A DNA stretch of 17,156 bases from Anaerolineales bacterium (lineage in GTDB: Bacteria > Chloroflexota > Anaerolineae > 4572-78 > J111): NCBI GenBank assembly GCA_012032575.1, contig JAAUSP010000102.1, forward strand, positions 1 to 17,156, given 5' to 3'. Positions within the stretch are counted from its first letter, which is position 1. Each line of letters starts with the position of its first letter. Position numbers and translations under genes: made by a program. Below are positions 6,702 to 14,825 of the stretch, one piece after another. A model generated the notes under the pieces. It was not told where the DNA came from. It saw only the letters and a list, made by a program, of their open reading frames with translations, and did not search any database.

Positions 6702-9700
6702 ATGACCCAGAAGAAACTTGTCATTCGCGGTGCCCGCGAACATAACTTGAAGAATGTCAATCTGGACCTGCCCCGCGACCAGATGGTTGTGATTACCGGC
6801 CTGTCGGGCAGCGGCAAGAGCAGCCTGGCTTTCGATACTATCTACGCCGAAGGTCAGCGCCGTTACGTCGAAAGCCTGTCGGCTTATGCCCGCCAGTTTC
6901 TGGGCCAAATGAACAAGCCTGACGTGGATCAGATTGAGGGCCTCAGCCCGGCCATCTCCATTGACCAGAAAGGGGCTAGCCATAACCCGCGCTCCACTGT
7001 GGGCACTGTCACCGAAATTCACGATTATCTGCGCCTGCTGTATGCCCGTGTTGGCACGCCGCATTGCCCCAACTGCGGGCGCGAGGTCAATATCCAGACC
7101 ACCCAGCAAATTGTGGATGCCATTCTGGATAAGCCGGAGGGCAGCCGGGTGATGATCTTGGCTCCCCTGGTCCGTGAGCGCAAAGGGGAACACAAGGCGG
7201 TATTTGAAGATATTCGCAAAGCCGGCTTTGTGCGGGTGCGGGTGGATGGCGTGATCCGCGATCTGGACGAAGATTTTGAACTCGAACCGCACAACTTCAC
7301 ACCATTGAAGCAGTGGTGGATCGCCTCGTCATCCGGCGTGACTCGCCCAATGGCGACGACGCCACCCGTCTGGCTGACTCGGTCGAGACGGCCCTCAAAC
7401 TGGGGGATGGGGCATTAATCGTGCAGGATGTAACCAACCCCGATAAACCCTGGGACCGGCTGTTCAGCGAGCATTTTGCCTGTGTTTACTGCGGGGTCAG
7501 CCTGCCGGAAATCGAGCCGCGCCTGTTCAGTTTTAACAGCCCGCATGGGGCTTGCCCGGTTTGCGGCGGATTGGGAGTCAAGCTGGAAGTTGACCCTGAA
7601 CTGGTCTTGAACCCGGATAAAAGCCTGGCCGGGGGGGCTGTCCGCCCCTGGGCTAAACTCAGTCAGGGTAACAAAGACGGCTATTATGCCCAGCTTATTG
7701 CTGCTGTGGCCAACCACTACAACCTGCCCCTCCAGACTCCTGTCTCCGAATTTGGGCCAAAGCAGCGGGATATTGTGCTCTATGGCGGCAAAGCCGGCGA
7801 TCAGATGACGCTGCGCTACCACAACTCTGAAGGCGAATTACGCAGCTATACCACTGCCTTCGAGGGCGTGGTGCCGCATTTGCAGCGCCGCTACAAAGAA
7901 GCGGCCAACGCCAACAATACCTATGCCGTCAGCGAAATCGAACAGTATATGTCCACCCGTATCTGCCCTGCGTGTAGTGGTCATCGGTTGCGCCCCGAAG
8001 CTCTGGCCGTAACCATTGCGGATTTGGGGATTCATCAGGTCAGCGATTTGGCTGTTACTGAGGCTTTAAATTGGTTCAAAATGTTGCGGGGTGATGAAGC
8101 GGGGAGGCGAGGAGGCGAAGAGGCGAAGGCGCGGGGTACTAACGGCGCGGCGGTCGGCGGTCAGCCGCCTGCTCTGAGCACAGCCGAAGAGTCGGCGGTC
8201 GTCCTGACCGAGCGCCAACTGCTCATTGCCGGCCAGATTTTTAAGGAAATCATCGCCCGGCTGCAATTTATGTGCGACGTGGGCCTGGATTATCTGACCT
8301 TGAGCCGGGCAGCGGCTTCCCTGTCCGGCGGCGAGTCGCAGCGCATCCGGCTGGCTACCCAGATCGGTTCGCAGTTGATGGGCTGTCTTTACATTTTGGA
8401 CGAGCCGAGTATCGGTCTGCACCAGCGGGATAACGAGCGGCTGATTGAAACCTTGCAGGGGATGCGCGACCTGGGCAATACCGTTCTCGTGGTTGAGCAC
8501 GACGAAGATACCATCCGCAGCGCCGACTGGATTGTGGATATGGGACCGGGCGCGGGCAAATATGGCGGCGAAGTTGTCTGGTCCGCGAACCGCGACTCGT
8601 TTCTGGCTGAAAGCACTTCACTGACGGCGCAATACCTGCGCGGAGAAAAGGGGATTCCGGTTCCGGCGGTGCGCCGGCCCGGCAACGGCAAAGAAATTAT
8701 CGTCCGGGGGGCTAAAGAGAACAATCTCAAAAACATTGACGTCAAATTTCCGTTGGGTAAATTTGTCTGTGTCACCGGCGTCAGTGGCAGCGGCAAAAGC
8801 AGCCTGGTGGTAGACATTCTCTACAACAAGCTGGCCCAGGTCATGTATCGGGCCACGGCCAAGCCGGGCCGCCATGACAGCATCAGCGGTATCGAACATA
8901 TTGATAAGGTGATTGATATTGACCAAAGTCCCATCGGACGGACGCCGCGCAGCAACCCCGCTACCTACACCGGTCTGTTCGGCCCGCTGCGCGACCTGTA
9001 CGCCAGCCTGCCGGAAAGCAAACTACGCGGTTACAAGGCGGGACGCTTCAGTTTCAATGTCAAAGGGGGCCGCTGCGAAGCCTGCGAAGGCGATGGGATC
9101 ATCAAAATCGAAATGCAGTTTCTGCCCGACATTTACGTGCCCTGCGAAGTTTGCGAGGGCCAGCGCTACAACCGCGAGACGCTGCAAATCAAATACAAAG
9201 GTAAAAATATTACCGAAGCGCTCGATATGACCGTAGCCGAAGGACTGGACTTTTTCTCCAACATCCCGGCCATTCGCAATAAACTGGAAACGCTCCAAGC
9301 CGTCGGGCTGAGCTACGTCACCCTGGGCCAGCCGGCCACTACCTTATCCGGCGGCGAGGCCCAGCGGGTCAAACTATCCAAAGAGTTGAGCCGGCGTTCA
9401 ACCGGGAAAACGCTTTACATTTTGGATGAACCCACCACCGGCCTCCACTTTGCCGACATCGAGCGGCTGTTAGCGGTGTTAAGTCGTTTGGTGGATGGAG
9501 GCAACACGGTGATTGTCATCGAGCACAACCTGGATGTCATCAAATATGCCGACTGGGTTATTGACATCGGCCCGGAAGGCGGACAGGGCGGAGGCCGGGT
9601 TGTATCGGCCGGGCCGCCGGAATTGATTGCCACCGCCGAAGCCAGCCATACAGGGCGCTGGCTCAAACGGGTGTTAGCAGCGCATATCAACGCCAAACGC

Positions 9701-9703
9701 TGA
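6702..9703 (+). CDS. uvrA: Excinuclease ABC subunit UvrA, frame broken by one missing base near 7294
   Basis: DNA-damage recognition ATPase of nucleotide excision repair, acting with UvrB and UvrC. It starts at ATG 6702 with AGGAG six bases upstream. The first P-loop is GLSGSGKSS at residues 33-41, followed by [16 protein letters not shown]. The frame breaks in the segment LEPHN... Restoring one base at about 7293-7295 gives CTT-CAC-ACC-ATT-GAA-GCA, reading [14 protein letters not shown], exactly as the family requires. Then come CVYCG...CPVCGG (zinc module), [19 protein letters not shown] (signature 1), [15 protein letters not shown], the second P-loop [17 protein letters not shown]...CEVCEG (second zinc module), and [15 protein letters not shown] with [11 protein letters not shown]. 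The restored length is about 1000 residues, some 35 more than expected because of a low-complexity insert at about 8087-8203. An intrinsic terminator follows. Confidence 0.97.
8104..8127 (+). repeat. Three 8-bp GAGGCGAA units inside uvrA
   Basis: Units GAGGCGAG, GAGGCGAA and GAGGCGAA lie head to tail and total 24 bp, so the frame is kept. They encode the start of an Arg/Glu/Gly-rich stretch ([13 protein letters not shown]) that other UvrA proteins lack, placed just before the helix that precedes LSGGE. Confidence 0.8.
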
Positions 9704-9714
9704 ACTCAAATTTT

Positions 9715-9763
9715 GAGGCTAAGGCTGAGGCATTTCTCAGCTCAGCCTTAGCCTCTTTTGTTT
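9715..9763 (+). terminator. Intrinsic terminator after uvrA
   Basis: A perfect 15-bp stem, GAGGCTAAGGCTGAG (9715-9729) with CTCAGCCTTAGCCTC (9741-9755), has an 11-base loop and is followed by TTTTGTTT. It begins 12 bases after the uvrA stop. This is a classic Rho-independent terminator. Confidence 0.9.
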
Positions 9764-9766
9764 AGG

Positions 9767-9914
9767 GCGCAGATACTCTCGCCTCCCAAGCAATAATCCG
9801 CCACAAATTCACACAAATTAACACGAAAAAAGAAAAATAATTTGTGAAATTTGTGTAAATTCGTGGCAAAAATGGCCAATTGTAGCCTTGGGAGTTGAGG
9901 GGAACTGCCCCCTT
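9767..9914. repeat. ~150-bp palindromic repeat element, copy 2 (inverted relative to copy 1)
   Basis: The reverse complement of this segment matches 5043-5193 almost base for base, with a handful of substitutions and 1-3 small length differences near the ends. The core inverted repeat is CCACAAATTCACACAAATT ... AATTTGTGTAAATTCGTGG. It lies immediately after the uvrA terminator. Confidence 0.85.
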
Positions 9915-10269
9915 TTGTTTAGGACTGTTTCGCTATTGTTGGCTGCGGTACCCTGTGATATGCTCGAAGGCGTAAAAGCGAATCATCTTCGCTCCAAGCA
10001 GGAGTAAATTCTCCGGCGCTGTTCTTTACCAACCCAATTCGTATTTGGTTAACCCTACGAGTCGCCCTATGACTCCACCAGAACCTGTTATTTTATCCAG
10101 ATGCCTTATCAATAAGGCCTTTTTACCCCATTCGTTCTCCCTCTGGCTAACCATTGCCCTGGGTTGGTTTCACCTTTTTCCCTCAACTAAAGTTCAATTA
10201 AATAATTTTCTACTGCTTTGCCGGTGCAGCAGGGTAGAATTTTCGTATAATAGTAATCCCTGTCAAATT
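9915..10269. other. Gap after uvrA with no recognised gene
   Basis: Between the repeat and the recognisable sortase I see no convincing gene. A short open run at 9930-10007 (plus strand, ending in TAA) has no start and no family resemblance and may be a gene remnant. The open frame from 10045 continues into the sortase, but its first 70 or so residues look random (rich in Pro, Ser and Cys), so most of this stretch is probably non-coding. Confidence 0.45.
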
Positions 10270-10803
10270 TTGTTTCTTCTCGTCTTTAGCCTCAGCCTTA
10301 CTTTTATCAATTTGTCGAACGCCACCGCCGAATCAACCGCTCTAAATGCACCGACCCGGCTGGTCATTCCCAGGATTGCGCTCGACAGTACGGTGGTGCC
10401 GGTCGGTTGGAAAGAGGTTGAAGTCAATGGGAAAACTTATGAACAGTGGGAAGTAGATAAGAATTTGGTGGGCTGGCATAATCTCTCCGCACCACTGGGG
10501 CAGATTGGGAACAGCGTATTGAACGGCCACAGTAATTTATACGCCCAGGTCTTTCGAGATTTAAACCAGCTAAAGGTGGGTGATACGATTTTGGCCGTGG
10601 CCAATGGTAAAGCTTACAGTTATCGTGTCGCCGCCAAACTTTTGGTTCAAGAAAAAGATGTTTCGGTGGAGCAGCGGCTTGAAAATGCCAAACTTATAAT
10701 GCCCACTTCTGATGAGCGCCTCACCCTGGTAACTTGCGCCTTTGCCGGAGCTACCCATCGTCTGATTATTGTGGCCCATCCGACAACCCCAGCGGGGGAG
10801 TAA
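10045..10803 (+). CDS. Sortase-family transpeptidase (start uncertain; coding probably begins near 10270)
   Basis: Cysteine transpeptidase that would cleave a sorting signal and attach or polymerise surface proteins outside the membrane. In the 252-codon open frame, residues 75-95 form a hydrophobic signal/anchor (ILFLLVFSLSLTFINL). The sortase beta-barrel follows from about residue 104 (TRLVIPRIALDSTVVPVGW). The catalytic triad is visible: H162 in LNGHSN, C231 in TLVTCA (the TLxTC motif) and R239 in THRLIIVAHP. The nominal start is TTG 10045, but the N-terminal 70 residues have no sortase character. A TTG at 10270, just after a TATAAT at 10246, would give a short secreted protein starting at the hydrophobic segment. 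No LPxTG-type substrate gene is adjacent, so its substrates must be encoded elsewhere. The class (D/E-like) is a guess from length and motif form. Confidence 0.85.
   Translation: MVNPTSRPMTPPEPVILSRCLINKAFLPHSFSLWLTIALGWFHLFPSTKVQLNNFLLLCRCSRVEFSYNSNPCQILFLLVFSLSLTFINLSNATAESTALNAPTRLVIPRIALDSTVVPVGWKEVEVNGKTYEQWEVDKNLVGWHNLSAPLGQIGNSVLNGHSNLYAQVFRDLNQLKVGDTILAVANGKAYSYRVAAKLLVQEKDVSVEQRLENAKLIMPTSDERLTLVTCAFAGATHRLIIVAHPTTPAGE
10246..10251 (+). promoter_or_regulatory. Possible -10 box for the sortase
   Basis: A perfect TATAAT lies inside the nominal open frame, upstream of the hydrophobic segment. No good -35 is seen at 16-18 bp: TTGCCG at 10218 is 22 bp away. It supports a start downstream of 10251. 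Confidence 0.35.
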
Positions 10804-10919
10804 AGTTCCTTTCTTGATAAATTACGCTTCACTTAATAAGAATTATCAGAAGCCAAATTGGTCAAGAGAAGACCTCTGCTATCCGCCAAGCCTGCCTCAA
10901 AAGTCACTCTGAAAAAGTC

Positions 10920-11011
10920 ATGTCATTCCGACCAGAGGAAGGAATCTTCTTCGCCCCCCCCTGGATTTTTTGGCAAGGACCAAGATTTCTCGCTGGCGCT
11001 CGAAATGACAT
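10920..11011. repeat. Inverted-repeat element, family GTCATTYCGA, copy 2
   Basis: The left arm is ATGTCATTCCGACC...GGAATCTTC. The right arm is CCAAGATTTCTCGCTGGCGCTCGAAATGACA, whose reverse complement gives the same TGTCATTTCGAGCG...GCGAGAAATCT words seen at 650-682. The orientation is opposite to copy 1. The loop has a run of eight C. It sits between the sortase and uridine kinase genes, ending about 9 bases before the putative udk -35. Confidence 0.8.
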
Positions 11012-11019
11012 CTTTACCC

Positions 11020-11047
11020 TTTCCATCTTCGATTTCTATGTTATAAT
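11020..11047 (+). promoter_or_regulatory. Promoter for uridine kinase, likely leaderless or very short leader
   Basis: A perfect -10 TATAAT at 11042-11047 is preceded by TTTCCA at 11020-11025 (4 of 6 to the -35 consensus, 16-bp spacer). The expected start point, near 11053-11055, lies only a few bases before the ATG at 11057. There is no room for a Shine-Dalgarno, and none is seen. Confidence 0.6.
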
Positions 11048-11056
11048 GCCTGACTT

Positions 11057-11695
11057 ATGCGTAAATCTATGATTATTGGCGTCGCCGGGGGGACAGCCTC
11101 CGGGAAAACGACGGTTTCAAGAAAGATTTTAGAAGCAGTTAAGGCTGATCATCTGGCCTATTTGCAACATGATGCCTATTACCGCGACTTGAGTTACCTC
11201 CCTTTCGAGGAGCGCCAGGCTTTCAACTTTGACCACCCCGACTCCCTGGAAGATGAACTGTTGATTGCCCACCTGGAGGCGTTGCAGCAGGGCCAGGCCG
11301 TCGAGATTCCCGTATACAACTTTGCGGAGTACGTGCGGACCAGCGAATGTATTTTGATCCAACCCAAGCCGGTGATCCTGGTTGAAGGTATCCTCATTTT
11401 TGCCGATAAGGCGCTGCGGCAGCTTATGGACTTGAAAATTTACGTTGACACCCCCGACGACCTCCGCTTCATCCGGCGTTTGCAGCGAGATGTCCTGGAG
11501 CGAGGTCGAACCGTTGAGCATGTGATCGAGCAATATCTGGATACCGTCAGACCTATGCACCTGGAGTTTGTCGAACCCAGCAAGCGCCACGCCGATGTGA
11601 TTATTCCCCACGGAGGGCGCAACATCAAGGGCATCCAGATGGTTGTAGCCCAGATTGAGCGGATGTTGGAGTCTACTCAGGGGAACGGTGACTGA
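11057..11695 (+). CDS. udk: Uridine kinase
   Basis: Phosphorylates uridine and cytidine to UMP and CMP in pyrimidine salvage, using ATP or GTP; cytosolic. The 212-residue protein matches Udk in length and order: Walker A GGTASGKTT at residues 11-19, LQHDAYYRDLSYLPFEER (substrate-binding), FNFDHPDSLEDELL, PVYNFAEYVRT, then VILVEGILIF (Walker B-like), DLKIYVDTPDDLRFIRRLQR with the lid, and DVIIPHGGRNIKGIQMV near the end. ATG 11057 follows a TATAAT box so closely that a leaderless message is likely. A second ATG at 11069 (MIIGVAGG) is the alternative start. It is flanked on both sides by repeat-family elements and is convergent with the VWA operon. Confidence 0.95.
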   Translation: MRKSMIIGVAGGTASGKTTVSRKILEAVKADHLAYLQHDAYYRDLSYLPFEERQAFNFDHPDSLEDELLIAHLEALQQGQAVEIPVYNFAEYVRTSECILIQPKPVILVEGILIFADKALRQLMDLKIYVDTPDDLRFIRRLQRDVLERGRTVEHVIEQYLDTVRPMHLEFVEPSKRHADVIIPHGGRNIKGIQMVVAQIERMLESTQGNGD

Positions 11696-11696
11696 T

Positions 11697-11727
11697 AAAG
11701 ATTTCCCCCTTCGGTCGAAATGACATA
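11697..11727. repeat. Half copy of the GTCATTYCGA repeat
   Basis: AAAGATTTCCCCCTTCGGTCGAAATGACAT is one arm of the element seen at 650-746 and 10920-11011. It begins 1-2 bases after the udk stop and lies between two convergent genes. No opposite arm is found nearby. Confidence 0.65.
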
Positions 11728-11745
11728 TCTCGTAGTCACAAAACC

Positions 11746-14681
11746 TCAATGCCGGGCCCGTTTTTTGGCCTCACGCAAGCGGGCCAGGGTATCCCCTTCG
11801 GTGGGAGAGGCCGGTGGAGGGGATGTTGGCGGAGCCGGCTGAGTTGGCCTGACGACAGGCGGCGAGGGAGGACTACTCGATACAGTCGGAGGCGCTGGAG
11901 CGACAGGTCGCTGGACACGTTCACGAGCCTGACGGAAAGCCTGGAGCGAAGGCGTAGCCGGCTCCAGCGGCGCAGCGGGGGCCGGGCGAGCGCCGAGCAA
12001 GCGGGAGCGCAGCCAAACGCGGGCCTGTTCCCACTCCCGGCGGCCCAGTCTCAGCCGGCGCAGGGCCACATCAAGCGGAAAGAGCAGCGCTGCCAATAGT
12101 AATAAACCCGGCCAAATCGGGTAGCTCTGCCGACCCACGGCCAGATTGTGAGCAAACGCTTGGGCAGGGTCAGTCAACGCCTGGCCGTTGGTAGCCGTAG
12201 CCAAATCAGCCAGCAGGGTAGAATCGGCGGTCAACGGGCCGTATTCGGCAGAATAGGGTGCAACCAGGCCGGTGGTCTGGCTGGCGATGGGGGTCTGGCT
12301 GTCATCCCCCTGAGCATAAGCCGTGACCTGCGCTACATAGACGCCTTCTGCGGGTAAAGGCACGGCTGCTTCATAGCGATTGGCTCCACTCGGCACCAAT
12401 TCGGTTTCGATGCTCTCTCCGTCAGGCGTCAGCAGTTTGGCCGTAATCCGAGCTGGAGAAGCCGCCCCCTCTGCCCCACCGATAGCCGCATCAAAAATTG
12501 CCTGCCCACTATTTACTACTACACGCAAATCTAACTGCTCATCGCCGGGGCGAGGCAGAGTCCATGTGACCAGTTGAGCTGAAAAGCGGGCAGAATCGGC
12601 CCAGGTGAGCCAGTTTTTGGCCCAGCGGCCGCTTAAATCGGCTGTCCAGGCGGCCGAGCGGCCCAGGCCATACTGCCACGTCGCCAGCAGGGGGTCGCCA
12701 CGAGGGGTGAGCAGGGCCAATCGAGCGGCGGCTTTGGGCGTTGTGCCGTTGTAACCTAATAATGGCGGAGCAGTCGCCAGGTTCAGGCCGCGCAAGATGG
12801 GGCTGGCCGGTCCCTCCCCTGTCCCACCTGTGACCGGCACAGCCAGAAAAGGTTCTTCGATCACGTAATCACCCACGGCCCGGACTGTCTCCTTGAGAAA
12901 AATCTGGGGAACTTCGCTCATGGTGGCCGCCGGATAATATTGACCGCCGCCTTTGCGGGCCAGTTCGGCCAGATATTCGGCTGACCCCCCTCCCGCCGCC
13001 ACCACCGACAAAGTAATGCCCTGTTCGGCCAGGCGAGTGGTCAGCTCGTCGTAAGCGCCGCTGTTGGACCAGCCGTCGGTGAGCAGAATGATGTGTTTGA
13101 GCCGGGCCGGGACATCCAGCAAAGCATTCTCCGCCGCCACCAAGCCAGCGTAGATATTGGTCTGACCATTAGCCGCCAGCCCGCCGATAGCCTGCTCCAA
13201 ATCGCCGGGCCGAGGCCGGGAGCCGGCTCTACCTCCCAATGAGCGCTGCCGTCGAATGAAACCACCCCCATATAGTCGAGCGTGCCCAGCACTGCCGCTG
13301 CCTGAAAAACCGCTTCTTTGGCAATATCTATCTTGGGCAGGCCGCTAACCACCCGCGCTTGCTGCTGCTGGCGCGAGTCGGGATCATCGCAATGGCAAGC
13401 GCCCATACTGCCCGATTTGTCCACCGCCAGCACCAGGGCGATATTCGGCTCGCGGCTGCGGCTGCGAACCTCCATATCCACCGGCAGCGCCTTTTCCAAC
13501 GGCGAACGCAGATAAGCGCCTGCGCCATAACTCTCCGGCCCGCCGACCATCACCAACCCGCGTCCCAGATCACGCACAAAGCTGGTCAGCATTTCCTGGG
13601 TAGACTCAGGCAGAGCCGAAGCCGGAACGTTCATCAGGACAACCGCATCGTAGGCGGCTAAATCTGGCAGTGCCGCGGGGATGGCTGCCGGCGGGGTCAG
13701 GGTTGACTTGATCCCGGCAGCAGCGAGCGCCTCTCCGAAAGCAGTCCCTTCACCGGCTTGGCCTTCGACCAGCAGCACTTGTGGCGGGCCGTAAACGGTG
13801 GTAAAAGCTGCGCCCCAATTATTTTGCAGGCGGCCATCGGCGGGTGCTTCGATTTCGACCCGAAAGCGGTGAAAGCCGGTTTCAGTCAGGGGTAGATTGA
13901 AAGCAAAACGATTGCGTCCCTGGACCAGCCGGACGGCTCGGCTCTCAACAGGAGTCCCATCGGCCAGGAGGCGTAGGGTGGCTTCGGTGGGCCGGCTGGC
14001 ATTCACCACAACTTCCAACGGTACGGTCTGGCCCTGGCGGGCCTGGCTGGGGGCCGTCACCTGCTCGACCAGAACTTCAGGCGGGCCGGCTACGGCGATT
14101 TGTCCCAGAGGATAAACACTGATTTCCACCTGTCGCGCCGCCGCCAAATCCAGCAAGCGCCGGGCCTCCCCCTCGGTTTCCTGCCCGTCACTGAGCAACA
14201 CCAGGCGGCGGCCGCCTTCGTTGGGCAGCAAGGCCAGGGCCAGGCGCAGCGCTTCCTCGATATCGGTGGCATTTTTGAGCGGGGTCGAGGTCAGGCTTGG
14301 CAGGGCCGGTTCTGGCCGGGGCAGCCGCTCGACCAGAGCATCGCCGCCGAAAAGGATTACCGCCGCCCGGTCATCTTCCGGTTTTTGAGCCAGCGCCGCC
14401 CGGATAAAAGTTTCAGCCTCAGCGCGTTCCTCACTGCCAACGCTGTCGGAGGCGTCGAGCACAAAAACAGTGGTAATCAGATCGGCCGGGCGCTCGATTT
14501 GCGCGCCGGCCAGCCCCAAAATCAGGCCAAGCAGCACCAGCAGCCGGACGCCCACTGCCCACCAACGCTGGCGGCGGTCAGGCGTGCGTCGGGCGGGCCA
14601 GCCCAACGCCAAAAACAGCGGCAGCAATAGCAGCAGCCAGAGAAAGGCGGGGTATAAGAAAGAGAAAAAGATTGAATTCAT
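11746..14681 (-). CDS. Double-VWA membrane protein with glutamine-amidotransferase-like domain, frame broken near 13206
   Basis: Large membrane-anchored protein of the VWA/BatA-BatB type that accompanies MoxR ATPases and DUF58 proteins; function in assembly or envelope stress is inferred from that association. Counted from ATG 14681 (an upstream GTG at 14696 is the alternative), it has two N-terminal membrane helices (about 10-28 and 45-61). A first VWA domain carries the MIDAS motif DASDS near residue 76. Beta-sandwich repeats follow, then a class I amidotransferase-like domain (about 300-395: VLMNVPAS, VMVGGPESYGAGAY). A second VWA domain has DKSGS near 421, followed by an unusual ACHCDD. 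The frame breaks at about 13200-13210; adding one G gives GLGPGDLEQAIGGLAANGQT and continues through LLTDGWSNSGAYDEL. One C-terminal helix (GLLLLAALLFPLDVAL) precedes a Pro-rich cytoplasmic tail ending KKRARH. Total about 978 residues. I see no catalytic Cys-His-Glu triad in the amidotransferase-like part. Confidence 0.88.
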
Positions 14682-14708
14682 TGCAGAAAAAACCACGAAG
14701 ACACAAAG

Positions 14709-14739
14709 GTTATAAAATCATACGTTTAGGCAGTTCCAA
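14709..14739 (-). promoter_or_regulatory. Weak promoter candidate before the double-VWA gene
   Basis: On the minus strand TTGGAA (14739-14734) precedes TATAAC (14714-14709) with a 19-bp spacer, or TTTATA with 17 bp. It lies about 30 bases before ATG 14681. The neighbouring stretch 14693-14709 (CCACGAAGACACAAAGG) resembles a common interspersed repeat, so the match may be fortuitous. Confidence 0.3.
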
Positions 14740-14759
14740 GATTTAAATCCTTCAAGGAC

Positions 14760-14812
14760 GTGGTGCGTGGTGCGTAATGTGATTTTGCCACGCACTACGC
14801 ACTACGCACCAC
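14760..14812. repeat. GTGGTGCGT-type palindromic repeat between the two VWA genes
   Basis: The left arm GTGGTGCGTGGTGCGTAATGTG (14760-14781) pairs with the right arm (14789-14812) with about three mismatches around a short T-rich loop. It is built from the same 7-8 base words (TGCGTAG, TGCGTGA) as 5240-5286. It lies 14 bases after the stop of the BatA-like gene. It could attenuate read-through into the next gene of the operon. Confidence 0.7.
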
Positions 14813-14825
14813 GAGAATTGACGGT

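Noticed and set aside
6519..7292. 257-codon open frame on the minus strand over the 5' end of uvrA
   Set aside because: Antisense to conserved UvrA sequence, with no family resemblance.
7285..7300. Programmed frameshift in uvrA
   Set aside because: No slippery heptamer or stimulatory structure is visible, and many other genes in the window show the same minus-one pattern.
7313..9703. Second uvrA-like gene starting at GTG 7313
   Set aside because: It is the continuation of the 6702 gene after a one-base deletion. The start lies inside a conserved segment and has no Shine-Dalgarno.
9930..10007. Short open run after the repeat element
   Set aside because: It has no start codon, no ribosome-binding site and no recognisable family, so it is reported only as part of the unassigned gap.
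11746..13239. Separate VWA gene starting at TTG 13239
   Set aside because: It starts in the middle of the second VWA domain; joining it to the upstream frame completes that domain.
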